From JACNIZ01 sp964344765 (lineage in GTDB: Bacteria > Planctomycetota > UBA1135), in NCBI GenBank assembly GCA_964344765.1, contig CAYFOM010000019.1:1-64000 (forward strand): a stretch of 64,000 nucleotides of DNA, read 5' to 3'. Every line of letters starts with the position of its first letter. Positions within the stretch are counted from its first letter, which is position 1. Shown one piece after another: positions 9,251-17,694 of this stretch. The notes under the pieces were generated by a model. The model searched no databases, had not been told where the DNA came from, and saw only the letters and a list, made by a program, of their open reading frames with translations. Position numbers and translations under genes: made by a program.

Positions 9251-9997
9251 TTAGAGCTCCGCCTTGTTCGTTGAGTAACTCGGGCTTTGCTTTTGATAGC
9301 GCAGCCGCACGTTCTCACGACCCATGTTGCGCAAGCGCGACGAGCTCTTCTTCAAACCCAAATCGTGCGCTTTGGAAACCACGCTCTTCAGCGTACGGTT
9401 CAACGCGTGGGCAATCTCTAGATTAGGAGTGTCCGGGTACAGCTCGGCCAACTTGGCAACGTCGTCTTTGGTCCACCTGGGCATCCGCACGCGCTGTCCG
9501 TTGCCGCGCCGTCTCTGGAAGCCCTTGTCCTTCGCAAGCCTAAACTCAGCGGCCTTTTCTTCGATGTCGGATTCGGGTCGACCAAGAATGACAACCAAGT
9601 CTTCGGTCGTGCGCGTGCCGTAATGGCGCTTCAACAACTGCAAGTCTTCTGCGGTCCAATCGCGGGTGCGGACTTCACCGCGTAACTCGCGAACTTTGCG
9701 CTCAATGTCGGCTTGGGTGCGACGCAAAACCAATTCCATCACCGGGAATTGGGCCACGCCCCAGTACTCCTTTAACAGACTGACTTCTTTGGGTGCCCAT
9801 GGGCCGGTGCGCAAGTCACCTTTAAACACCTTCTTCGCAATCCGTCGAACGCTTTCAACGGACCGATTCAGTTCGCGGCCGAGTGCCTTGTCGGGCACCT
9901 TGCCGTACTTGCGCTTCAGCTTATCCAGTTCGGCATGGGACCACGGGCCTTTGCGCCGGCGGGAGACGCTTTGGGTGCCTTGGACGTCGGTGTTCAT
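9251..9997 (-). CDS. Four-repeat SANT/Myb-like DNA-binding protein
   Basis: A 248-residue basic protein made of four tandem units of about 50 residues, each opening with an aromatic W and acidic/Lys pattern: GPWSHAELDKLKRKYG, GPWAPKEVSLLKEYWG, RDWTAEDLQLLKRHYG and PRWTKDDVAKLAELYP. Each unit continues with a helix-turn-helix-like segment (LGRELNRSVESVRRIAKK; IAHALNRTLKSVVSKAHDLG). This is the SANT/Myb three-helix pattern, uncommon in tandem in bacteria. The ending is Lys/Arg-rich. A chromatin-like or regulatory DNA-binding role is inferred. ATG 9997 is preferred over an in-frame TTG at 10036. Confidence 0.75.
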   Translation of the reverse strand: MNTDVQGTQSVSRRRKGPWSHAELDKLKRKYGKVPDKALGRELNRSVESVRRIAKKVFKGDLRTGPWAPKEVSLLKEYWGVAQFPVMELVLRRTQADIERKVRELRGEVRTRDWTAEDLQLLKRHYGTRTTEDLVVILGRPESDIEEKAAEFRLAKDKGFQRRRGNGQRVRMPRWTKDDVAKLAELYPDTPNLEIAHALNRTLKSVVSKAHDLGLKKSSSRLRNMGRENVRLRYQKQSPSYSTNKAEL

Positions 9998-10042
9998 ACC
10001 TTGGCTAGTATGACCCCCGAGTGGATGTAAGTGCAAGCCCCA

Positions 10043-11797
10043 TCAAGAAGAAGGGCCAACAAATTGTTCGACAACGGTTCGCCAGGCTTGTCCGGCGACC
10101 TCGGAGAGCTTGGCAAATGCCGACGCCGAGTCCTTCGCCGCCGCCGCTTCTTGGGCAAGCACCTGCAAGTCGGCCTTGTTCAACACCCCCAACACCGCTT
10201 TCAGCTCGGGAACAAACGGCGGGCTCACCGACATGTGGTCAAACCCTGCCCCCACCATGAAAAGCGCGCCTTCGAGCTGGCCGGCCATCTCGCCGCAGAC
10301 CGAGACCGGGATTCCGGCCTTGTTACAGACCCGCGCAATGTGCAGCAGCGTGCGCAGGTGAGCGGGGTGGAAAGGCTGGTAAAGGTCGGCCACCCAAGGG
10401 TTATCGCGGTCGACGGCAAACAGGTACTGCACCAGGTCGTTGGTTCCAACCGACACAAAATCGACCTCTTCGACGATTTCCGATAGCGCCATCGCAGCGG
10501 CCGGGACCTCGAGCATCGCCCCAATCGGCGGAGATTCCATCCCATCGGGCAGAACCTGATTGATCAGCTCGCGTACCTCGCGCACCTCTTCGGCGATGGT
10601 CAGCATCGGCAGCATAATGCGCAGGTCGCCATGTGGACGGGCCTCAATGAGTGCCTGAATCTGGGCCAGCAGCAAGTCTTTCCACTTCAGCACCAAGCGC
10701 AGACCGCGCCAGCCCAGCGCCGGATTGCGCTCCTCGGGCATGCTGAAATAGCGCAGCGTTTTATCGTTGCCGACGTCCAGTGTGCGGAAAACCACCGGCT
10801 TGTTCGGGAAGTGGTCCAGCAGCTGACGGTAGATCTTGGCCTGCTCGGACGAACTCGGGAACGTCGGACGTTCCATGTAGGCGAATTCGGTGCGGAACAA
10901 TCCGACGCCATCGACGATTCCGGCATCGAACATGTTGAGATCCCGCGGCGACTCGACGTTCACCATGACCTTGACCTCGGCTCCGCAGGCCGTGGTTGCC
11001 GGCTTAATGGCTTTCTCCGTCAGCACGTCGCGCAGCACCGCGCTTTGCTCGGCCTTTTCGCGCGCCGCCGCGAGTTCGGAATCATCGGCCCCGAGCAGCA
11101 GGCGAGCGTTGTCGGCATAGATCACCGCGCTCTCGCCGGGGATGCACTGCTGGCTGAGCTGGTCAACCCCGGTAACCGTCGGAATGCCGAAGGACCGAGC
11201 GACCACCGCGCCGTGGCTAAATCGACCGCCGCGCTTACAAATGATCCCGGCAAGTTTTTCCCGCGGCAAACGCGTCGCCAACGACGGCACCAATTCTTCG
11301 GCAACCAGGATGACCGGACCGGAATCGGCGCTTTCCAGGGTTTCCTGCTTGCCGATGGCAAGCTCGCGCTGCACCGCAAACCACGGATCGCGCAAATCGC
11401 CGGCCCAGTTTTTCATGTCGCCGCCCTCGAGGTTCTCGAACAGCTGACTGAATTTTTCGACCACCGACTGAATCGCCGACTCGGGCGCCAGCAACTTCTC
11501 CGCCATCAACTGGCGGATTTCACGCAGCGCCGACGGGTCTTGAAGAATGGCAATTTGCGCACCGTAAATGGCGGCATCTTGCAGACCGAGTTCGCGCGCG
11601 GTGGCTGCTTGCACGCGTTCCAGCTTTTGCATTGCGCGCTGACGGGCAGCGTCAAACAACATCCCGGCGGATTCCACTTGATCCTCCGTGATGTATCGCG
11701 TCGGTACCTCATGGGCACCGCCGTCATCGGCAAAAGCAATCGCGCCCGTTCCAATTCCGGGGGCTACCGTTTGCCCGAATAGCTCGAGTCGTGCCAA
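10043..11797 (-). CDS. ptsI: Phosphoenolpyruvate-protein phosphotransferase (PTS enzyme I)
   Basis: A 584-residue enzyme I, close to the usual length. It takes phosphate from phosphoenolpyruvate onto a histidine and passes it to HPr. The phospho-His is H195 in GGRFSHGAVVARSFG, where the usual Thr before Ser is Phe. The PEP-binding barrel is intact (FRTEFAYMERPTFPS, VSVGTNDLVQYLFAVDRDN) as is the C-terminal CGEMAG catalytic cysteine segment. It begins with TTG only 3 bp after the glyS stop. No HPr, EII or HPr kinase gene is visible nearby, so whether it drives sugar uptake or only regulation cannot be told. Confidence 0.92.
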   Translation of the reverse strand: MARLELFGQTVAPGIGTGAIAFADDGGAHEVPTRYITEDQVESAGMLFDAARQRAMQKLERVQAATARELGLQDAAIYGAQIAILQDPSALREIRQLMAEKLLAPESAIQSVVEKFSQLFENLEGGDMKNWAGDLRDPWFAVQRELAIGKQETLESADSGPVILVAEELVPSLATRLPREKLAGIICKRGGRFSHGAVVARSFGIPTVTGVDQLSQQCIPGESAVIYADNARLLLGADDSELAAAREKAEQSAVLRDVLTEKAIKPATTACGAEVKVMVNVESPRDLNMFDAGIVDGVGLFRTEFAYMERPTFPSSSEQAKIYRQLLDHFPNKPVVFRTLDVGNDKTLRYFSMPEERNPALGWRGLRLVLKWKDLLLAQIQALIEARPHGDLRIMLPMLTIAEEVREVRELINQVLPDGMESPPIGAMLEVPAAAMALSEIVEEVDFVSVGTNDLVQYLFAVDRDNPWVADLYQPFHPAHLRTLLHIARVCNKAGIPVSVCGEMAGQLEGALFMVGAGFDHMSVSPPFVPELKAVLGVLNKADLQVLAQEAAAAKDSASAFAKLSEVAGQAWRTVVEQFVGPSS

Positions 11798-11800
11798 AGA

Positions 11801-13273
11801 TTAGCCGCTGACCGCAGCCTCCTTCTTTTCCGGTCGACGCCATGCGGCCGACTTGGCATCGAGCAGCTCACGCAAATCTTCAATCTTGACGCGCTCCTGT
11901 TCCATCGAATCGCGCTCGCGCAAGGTGACGGTGCCGTCGGTCAAAGATTCGCCATCGACGGTCACACAGTAAGGCGTGCCGATTTCGTCCTGGCGACGAT
12001 AACGGCGGCCGATGGACTGGTTTTCCTCGATCGCGGTGCGGAAGTGGCGGCGCAGACCCAGCTCGATATCGGCGGCTTTTTCCGGCATGCCTTCCTTCTT
12101 CACCAACGGGAAGATGGCGACCTCAACCGGGGCAATGCTCGGGTGGAAATGCAGCACGGTGCGCTTCTGCTTTCCTTCGCCCTCTTCGTCGTAAGCGTCG
12201 ACCAGGAAAGTCATCGCGGTGCGATCGCAACCGGCCGCCGGCTCGATCACATACGGAGTAATGTGCTCGCCAGCCTCCTGATCGAAGTAACTCAGCGCTT
12301 GACCGCTGCTCTCGGAGTGCTTGCGCAAGTCGTAATCGGTGCGGTTCGCAACACCCTCCAACTCGGACCAGCCGAACGGGAACAAGTATTCGACATCGCC
12401 ACAACCGTCGGCGTAGTGCGCCAATTCGTCCTGGGCGTGTTCGCGCATACGCAACTTGTCAGGGTTAATGCCGTAATCCAGGTACCACTGATAGCGCTCC
12501 TTTTGCCAATACTCGTACCACTGGGCCGCCTCGCTAGGGTGGCAAAAGAACTCCATTTCCATCTGCTCGAATTCGCGCGTGCGGAAGACGAAGTTGCCCG
12601 GAGTGATTTCGTTGCGGAAGGACTTGCCGATTTGGGCAATACCGAACGGCAGCTTTTGGCGGGTGGCAGTGACGACGTTATTGAAGTTGATGAAGATGCC
12701 CTGCGCAGTCTCGGGGCGCAGATATGCAATGGATGCACTGCCCTCCACGGCCCCGACTTGAGTTTGAAACATCAAGTTGAACTGTCGAACATCGGTCCAA
12801 TCGTCGGTACCGGAAACCGGGTCCTTGATGCCTTCGTCCATGATCAGCTGGCGCAACGCATCGTTATCACCTAGCGCCTTCGCCAGCCGGGCTTCAAGGT
12901 CGGCCGACTTCTGGTCTTTACCCTTCTTGCGGTACTTCTCAATCTTGGCTTCCACCAAGTGGTCGGCGCGATAACGTTGCTTCGACGTTTTGTTATCGAT
13001 CAATGGATCACTAAACCCGCCGACGTGCCCGCTGGCCTCCCAAACGCGCGGCGACTGAATGATCGCCGAATCCAAGCCGACGACGTCCTTGCGCGAATAA
13101 ACCATGGCTTCCCACCACGCTTCTTTGACGCGCTTCTTTAATTCCACGCCCAGCGGACCCCAGTCATAGGTGGAGCCTTGGCCGCCGTAAATCTCGGAGG
13201 CGGGGAACACAAAACCCCTGCGCTTGCACAGGGAGACAACTTTGTCCATCACGGAGGGAGCAGGCTTGGCCAT
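11801..13273 (-). CDS. glyS: Glycyl-tRNA synthetase, dimeric class II type
   Basis: A 490-residue class II synthetase of the alpha2 type that charges tRNA-Gly. Recognisable landmarks are the N-terminal KRRGFVFPASEIYGG, the long PVSGTDDWTDVRQFNLMF insertion region, motif 2 (FRTREFEQMEMEFF), GYDL-type ELEGVANRTDYDL and the C-terminal anticodon-binding domain (VEVAIFPLVKK to DSMEQERVKIEDL). The ATG at 13273 is preceded on its strand by a 60 nt leader and a strong terminator hairpin (13334-13374), suggesting attenuation or an upstream small RNA. ptsI follows 3 bp downstream. Confidence 0.95.
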   Translation of the reverse strand: MAKPAPSVMDKVVSLCKRRGFVFPASEIYGGQGSTYDWGPLGVELKKRVKEAWWEAMVYSRKDVVGLDSAIIQSPRVWEASGHVGGFSDPLIDNKTSKQRYRADHLVEAKIEKYRKKGKDQKSADLEARLAKALGDNDALRQLIMDEGIKDPVSGTDDWTDVRQFNLMFQTQVGAVEGSASIAYLRPETAQGIFINFNNVVTATRQKLPFGIAQIGKSFRNEITPGNFVFRTREFEQMEMEFFCHPSEAAQWYEYWQKERYQWYLDYGINPDKLRMREHAQDELAHYADGCGDVEYLFPFGWSELEGVANRTDYDLRKHSESSGQALSYFDQEAGEHITPYVIEPAAGCDRTAMTFLVDAYDEEGEGKQKRTVLHFHPSIAPVEVAIFPLVKKEGMPEKAADIELGLRRHFRTAIEENQSIGRRYRRQDEIGTPYCVTVDGESLTDGTVTLRERDSMEQERVKIEDLRELLDAKSAAWRRPEKKEAAVSG

Positions 13274-13333
13274 GGTGGCAGATTTTAGGCTCGCGCATGC
13301 TTTGCTACAGCCCTAGGAATGCTCCGACAGTAC

Positions 13334-13374
13334 AAAAAAAAACGAGGCGTCCGCCCTCCAACTGCGAACGCCCC
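13334..13374 (-). terminator. Rho-independent terminator upstream of glyS
   Basis: Read on the minus strand, CGGGGCGT (13367-13374) pairs with ACGCCTCG (13343-13350) through eight pairs including one wobble, with extra inner pairs, and is followed by nine T residues (13334-13342). It sits about 60 nt upstream of the glyS start and points in the same direction as glyS. It can therefore only end a short minus-strand transcript that begins in the 13.4-13.6 kb gap: a leader that attenuates glyS, or a separate small RNA. Confidence 0.7.
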
Positions 13375-13495
13375 GCAGGGCTAAATATCCCTTGTTGCGG
13401 AGCAAATGCTCTGCATGCTTGGCGAACCAAGCTCTATAAGAGTAACGGTATTCTGGGATTCAGACATCGCCGATTCCCGTCATTTCACCTATGAA
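13375..13495 (-). ncRNA. Possible structured leader or small RNA ahead of glyS
   Basis: Minus-strand sequence between the operator region and the terminator is rich in hairpins: GCTTGG-TTCG-CCAAGC with a UUCG tetraloop (13413-13428), GAGC-ATTT-GCTC next to it, and AGGG-ATATTTAG-CCCT (about 13377-13392). A seven-codon reading frame beginning ATGACGGGAATCGGC near 13480 contains two glycine codons. No known class (T-box, 6S, SRP) is recognised; the T-box signature AGGGUGGNACCGCG is absent. The rest of the 13274-13581 gap holds only the operator array listed separately. Confidence 0.35.
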
Positions 13496-13505
13496 CTTAC
13501 ATTCA

Positions 13506-13545
13506 AACTCTCATTTTGAGAGTTGGGTATTCAAAAATGAGAGTT
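13506..13545. promoter_or_regulatory. Array of three TGAGAGTT half-sites
   Basis: AACTCTCA (13506-13513) and TGAGAGTT (13517-13524) form a perfect 19 bp palindrome with a TTT centre. A third TGAGAGTT lies at 13538-13545, exactly 21 bp (two helical turns) from the second. A TACAAT -10-like box follows at 13550. The array is 37 bp upstream of the AAA+/Fis regulator start and about 230 bp upstream of glyS on the other strand. It is inferred to be a regulator-binding site, perhaps for the adjacent regulator itself. Confidence 0.55.
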
Positions 13546-13581
13546 TTGTTACAATAAAAGCAGGTTTCATAGCCATTTTCT

Positions 13582-14568
13582 ATGTGTCCCCCTGCTCCCT
13601 CATCCGACCCCTCGATCACTGCCGTCTTCCGCAGACGCCAGGTCACTTTTGAATTCTTCCAAACGCGCGACCTGGGCATGGCCAAAATCCTGGTTCGAGC
13701 CGAGAAGCTGGCCAAGCTCGATGCGCCGGTTTTGGTCCACGGCGAGCCAGGCACCGGCAAGTCTTTGCTCGCCCAAGCCATTCACAACGGCTCGCCCCGC
13801 GCAAAACGACCGGTACGCGTGCTCGGCCCCGGCGACGCTGCCGGTCGTTCGATCCGCCAACGCCTATTCGGCCAGGGCGACGAACCTGGCTTGATAGATT
13901 TATGCGAAGGCGGCACCTTGATTCTTGACGAAGTCCAAGAATGGCCCGACGACGTCCAAGTACTGTTCGAGCAAATCCTCGACTTCCGTGAATTTCCGTC
14001 GCCGGTGGATCAAAGTCCGCGCTTTGTAGACGTACGCCTGATCGTGACTGCCAGTGGCGTCGACACGATGACGTCGCGCTGTCCGGAGGGCTTAGTCACC
14101 GGTTTGTACCACCGATTACGCGGTGCCGAGATTCAACTCCCGCCGCTGGCCGCTCGCCAGTCCGACATCGAAAGCCTCGCCGACGAATTCTTGCATCGCT
14201 TTGCCCGCCGCGAAGGCGTCCGCCCTGCTTCGCTGAACCCGGAAGCACTGCAAGCGGTGCTGGACCGGCGCTGGTATGGCAATTTGCGTGAACTGGATCA
14301 AGCCATGTGCGCCGCGTCGATCTCGGCCGGCTCCACTGGTTTGATTACTTGTCAGGATTTGCCGTCGCCGTTGGAACCACCGATGCGCGACCATCAAATG
14401 CCCTACCGACTCGACCGCATCGAAAAGTGGGCTTATGAGCGTGCCCTACGGGCGGCGTCGGGCAATCGCAAGCAGGCCATCGCAATGCTTGGCGTCGCTC
14501 CAGCCACCTTTTACCGCAAGGCGCGCAGCTTTGGATTGATTGATAAAAGCAAACGCGACGAATCTTAA
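13582..14568 (+). CDS. NtrC-like AAA+ regulator with Fis-type HTH, lacking GAFTGA
   Basis: A 328-residue protein. Its AAA+ domain has Walker A (GEPGTGKS, about residues 55-62), Walker B (LILDEV, about 113-118) and the later WYGNLREL segment typical of sigma-54 activators. The C-terminal helix-turn-helix (about 285-318) is Fis-like (GNRKQAIAMLGVAPATFYRKA). There is no receiver or sensor domain. Between ELFG-like RLFGQ and GGTLILDE, where activators carry the GAFTGA loop that contacts sigma-54, the sequence is GDEPGLIDLCE, so sigma-54 remodelling is unlikely. It may act as a DNA-binding regulator of other kind. Three TGAGAGTT half-sites precede the gene. Confidence 0.85.
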   Translation: MCPPAPSSDPSITAVFRRRQVTFEFFQTRDLGMAKILVRAEKLAKLDAPVLVHGEPGTGKSLLAQAIHNGSPRAKRPVRVLGPGDAAGRSIRQRLFGQGDEPGLIDLCEGGTLILDEVQEWPDDVQVLFEQILDFREFPSPVDQSPRFVDVRLIVTASGVDTMTSRCPEGLVTGLYHRLRGAEIQLPPLAARQSDIESLADEFLHRFARREGVRPASLNPEALQAVLDRRWYGNLRELDQAMCAASISAGSTGLITCQDLPSPLEPPMRDHQMPYRLDRIEKWAYERALRAASGNRKQAIAMLGVAPATFYRKARSFGLIDKSKRDES

Positions 14569-16679
14569 TCGGCCGGCGCTTCAAACCAATGCGCCTGGCG
14601 CGGCGGATTGACCTGCCAAGCGGTGAAGTCCCATTGTTCCCATTGGCGGGGCTTGCTGCGATTGGCGGAAGACCCTCCCCAACCAGGTGCGGCAGCTTGG
14701 CTCGGAGTGACAAATAAATGCAAACGGGTCGGCAACCATAGGCCGTGAACCTGTTGATAGCTTTGATAGTCAACACGCATGCCGGCCATGTGAATTTGGG
14801 CGATGCGGCTGTCGTCGCCGATCTTTAAACCCAGGCTTCGACCGGATTTCAAATGCAGTTGCAAGCCGTCGCCGCTCATCAGTGATTCGGTGATTTGAGC
14901 ATCGCCGCGCGCCAACTCCATAAGGACGGAACTCAGCAGTACATTGCGAAAGTCCCTCCAATAACCGCGTTCGTGGCGATCTAGAGTGCGGTTGCGCTGA
15001 GCGTTTTGTAACCAACCGTGATCGCCGCGCACGACGACGACATTCCCGCTCGCCGCAGTGGTTCGATAGCGCAATGCATCTGGCCATGCGAGCACCAAAT
15101 CAGCCGAACTCGGTGCTTTGCCGTTATGGGCGGTGCGCCGCAACCGCACCGTAAATAGGTCGGCGGCTTGCCATCCATTGCGTCCGCCGTGGGCTTGCAG
15201 GATTTGATCCGCCCAAGCCTCTCCGACCAATAATGGAGTTGTGGGCTCCGCCTGCTCGAGTGGATCGATTTCGTCGGCGCGATCTTCATCACCCTCGACC
15301 GGCCCCAAAGGTTCGCCGGCTACTCCATCAACCAACGCCACCTGTGGACGCCCGCCAACCCAACCCACTTCGCCAACCGATTCAAACAGCTGCAAATCGG
15401 TTTGCCTGGTGCAGTGTGCATAAAACCGCAATTGATCCGGACGCAAATGGCGACGCACTGCCGCACGAACGTCGTCGAGCTGAAGTTTGGAGATGGACCA
15501 TTCCATCAAGTCGGCGAAATTGCGCGGGTATCCGTTGAACTCAAGCAACAGAGCTTCGCTCAGTTGACTTGGCATGGATCCATCCCCACTAAACAAGCGA
15601 TTGCTCGCTTGAACCAAAGCGCGCTCCAGCTCGACTTGGCTACGCGCGGCCAGCATGCGATCGGCATCTTTGAGTTGTTGCAAACTTTGCTGCCATTGCT
15701 CGGCGATTGGCAAATCCGAATCCGCGATCGGCTGCAACGTAAACCATCCTGGCTGCTGATAGCCGCCTTGCCAGTGCATCTTCCAATTGGTGTTTAGCAG
15801 CAAAACTTCTGCAACCATTAACGCCGCCATATCGGGGTGGTCCCATCGCAGGCCCGGCGCAAACCCGATCCAATCCCTTTGCTGCTCATCCGCCTGCAAC
15901 AAGCCTCGCGGTTGCCAACTGGCCTCATGTATCTGACCCGTGGCGACGCTATCTGCCGGCTGCGGTTGCCATCGGCCCAAAGTTGCCGACACGGCATCCA
16001 GCCAATCACTTCCACGCTGAGGAGATATCGCCAGGATCGCGTCTCGACTGCCGTAATGCTCGGCATAAAAGCGGCGCATGGCCGAACCAACCGGAGCGGT
16101 TAGTTTTGCCGAAACCGGGTATACCTTCGGCTGCGCGAAAGCAGCAATTGCTTGCTCCAACAGGGACGGCGGCGGCGGTGGGTTTTGCAACAATTCTTGC
16201 TCAACGACGGCAATGCGCTCGGCGTCGAATTCAGCTTCGACTAATGCGAAGTGCAAGTAGCTCAACGCGGTTTCTAGGGTTTGCTTCGGCGCCCGGAAAG
16301 TGAAATCCGTCCAAGCTGCATCGACCTCTACCTCGTAGTGCAAGCGGCCACCCGGCAACGCCGACCGAACTGCGTGGGCGGTCCACAATGCCAATCCCTC
16401 TTGACCTTCAGGGTCGGCAGCCGACCCTACCGGTAAGCGCAGCCTTCCATAAACAAAACTCTGCTCGTTGCCACCTCGCGCTGCATCGGGCAAAACCAGA
16501 ACGGTGACACCATTCCCCAAACGGTGGCGCGACAATCGGTCGGCAGGCGGAGTATGACCGACCAACGGCGTGGGTTCTTCCGGGTCCGGCGGTTGCAAGC
16601 GGCTGGTTCCCCAATCGCAAGCGGTCAGCAGCACCGGCAAAAGCAGGGCTGCGAGGAAATAGCGGTACTTAACGAGCAT
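14565..16679 (-). CDS. M16-peptidase-like lipoprotein without zinc motif
   Basis: A 704-residue lipoprotein: lipobox LLTAC at residues 17-21. Residues about 50-430 resemble one M16 (insulinase/processing peptidase) unit, with LGNGVTVLVLPD at the start and YAEHYGSRDAILAISP in the middle. The zinc motif HxxEH is absent; the matching place reads GLALWTAHAVRSALPGG. The C-terminal 230 residues look like a different beta-rich domain resembling LolA-type lipoprotein-sorting proteins (VRLRRTAHNG, LVLAWPDALRYR, GLWLPTRLHLF). It is probably a non-catalytic partner or chaperone. Its start overlaps the 3' end of gpsA by 11 bp and its stop overlaps the convergent regulator by 3 bp. Confidence 0.75.
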   Translation of the reverse strand: MLVKYRYFLAALLLPVLLTACDWGTSRLQPPDPEEPTPLVGHTPPADRLSRHRLGNGVTVLVLPDAARGGNEQSFVYGRLRLPVGSAADPEGQEGLALWTAHAVRSALPGGRLHYEVEVDAAWTDFTFRAPKQTLETALSYLHFALVEAEFDAERIAVVEQELLQNPPPPPSLLEQAIAAFAQPKVYPVSAKLTAPVGSAMRRFYAEHYGSRDAILAISPQRGSDWLDAVSATLGRWQPQPADSVATGQIHEASWQPRGLLQADEQQRDWIGFAPGLRWDHPDMAALMVAEVLLLNTNWKMHWQGGYQQPGWFTLQPIADSDLPIAEQWQQSLQQLKDADRMLAARSQVELERALVQASNRLFSGDGSMPSQLSEALLLEFNGYPRNFADLMEWSISKLQLDDVRAAVRRHLRPDQLRFYAHCTRQTDLQLFESVGEVGWVGGRPQVALVDGVAGEPLGPVEGDEDRADEIDPLEQAEPTTPLLVGEAWADQILQAHGGRNGWQAADLFTVRLRRTAHNGKAPSSADLVLAWPDALRYRTTAASGNVVVVRGDHGWLQNAQRNRTLDRHERGYWRDFRNVLLSSVLMELARGDAQITESLMSGDGLQLHLKSGRSLGLKIGDDSRIAQIHMAGMRVDYQSYQQVHGLWLPTRLHLFVTPSQAAAPGWGGSSANRSKPRQWEQWDFTAWQVNPPRQAHWFEAPAD

Positions 16680-17691
16680 CGGCGGTTTGCGGCGCGTCCA
16701 ACTCGGGCTTCGATGGACGGCTCATTAACTCACGTACGGCTGCGCCTACGTCGGCGTTGTCGAACAAAATGCCGTATAGCGCTTGAGTAATCGGCATTTC
16801 GATGTTGCGTTCCCGCGCGGCCTTGTGGATTGCCTTCGTCGTCCACACGCCCTCGGCTACCTTTTGAGTGGAAGCAAGAATGTCGTCCAAGCGCTCGCCT
16901 TCGCCAATGCGGTTTCCTAATGACCGGTTGCGCGAGTGCTGCGAATAACAGGTCACCATCAAATCGCCGGCGCCGCTCAAGCCGAAGAAAGTTTCGCGTT
17001 TGGCACCATAAGATTCGCCAAAGCGCGCCATTTCAATCAAACCGCGACTCACCAATGCCGCCTTCGCGTTATCGCCTAAACCAAGGCCGTCCGCCACACC
17101 GGCGGCAACGGCAATGATGTTCTTCAATGCTCCGCCCAACTCGACGCCGACGGGATCGGAACTGGTGTAAACACGAAAGCCCTCGCTGGCGATGCGCTGC
17201 TGGCAAGTTTTCGCTTTCTGCGGATCACGAGCGGCGGCAACTACCGTCGTTGCTAATCCACGGCTGACCTCTTCCGCATGCGACGGCCCCGACAACACCG
17301 CGATGTCGTTGTTGCCGGTGAACTCCGACAAGATTTCAGTCGGTCGCAGCAGCGTAGAAATCTCCAGACCCTTTGACGCCGAAACCAACGGAATGTTGCT
17401 CAGGCGAGGGCCGAAGCGTTCCAACGTCGGGCGCAGGAATTGAGTGGGAACTACCGAATAACATTCGACGGCGCCATCCATCGCTTCGTCGGCGTTGCCG
17501 GTCCACAGAATTTGTTCCGGGATATGGACACCGGCCAAGTACAAGCTGTTATCGCGACTCTGGGCAACCTGTTGGCAGTAGTCGGCATCGAAACCCCAAA
17601 CTGCAACTTGGCGGCCGGCGTTATGCAGCGCCATGGCGATGGCCTGGCCCCAACCGCCGTCCCCAATCACTAGTGTTTTTCCATCAAGCAT
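16669..17691 (-). CDS. gpsA: NAD(P)+-dependent glycerol-3-phosphate dehydrogenase
   Basis: A 340-residue GpsA that reduces dihydroxyacetone phosphate to sn-glycerol-3-phosphate, the backbone for phospholipids. The N-terminal nucleotide-binding loop is GDGGWGQAIAMALHNAG and the substrate/catalytic lysine segment is ALKNIIAVAAGVADGLGLG, followed by the ARFGESYGAKRETFFGLSGAGDL signature. It follows plsY by 3 bp, so the two enzymes that make and then acylate glycerol-3-phosphate are co-expressed. The M16-like lipoprotein overlaps its 3' end. Confidence 0.96.
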   Translation of the reverse strand: MLDGKTLVIGDGGWGQAIAMALHNAGRQVAVWGFDADYCQQVAQSRDNSLYLAGVHIPEQILWTGNADEAMDGAVECYSVVPTQFLRPTLERFGPRLSNIPLVSASKGLEISTLLRPTEILSEFTGNNDIAVLSGPSHAEEVSRGLATTVVAAARDPQKAKTCQQRIASEGFRVYTSSDPVGVELGGALKNIIAVAAGVADGLGLGDNAKAALVSRGLIEMARFGESYGAKRETFFGLSGAGDLMVTCYSQHSRNRSLGNRIGEGERLDDILASTQKVAEGVWTTKAIHKAARERNIEMPITQALYGILFDNADVGAAVRELMSRPSKPELDAPQTADAR

Positions 17692-17694
17692 GAT

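Noticed and set aside
10631..11782. A 383-residue plus-strand frame opposite ptsI
   Set aside because: Antisense to a complete enzyme I with no motif.
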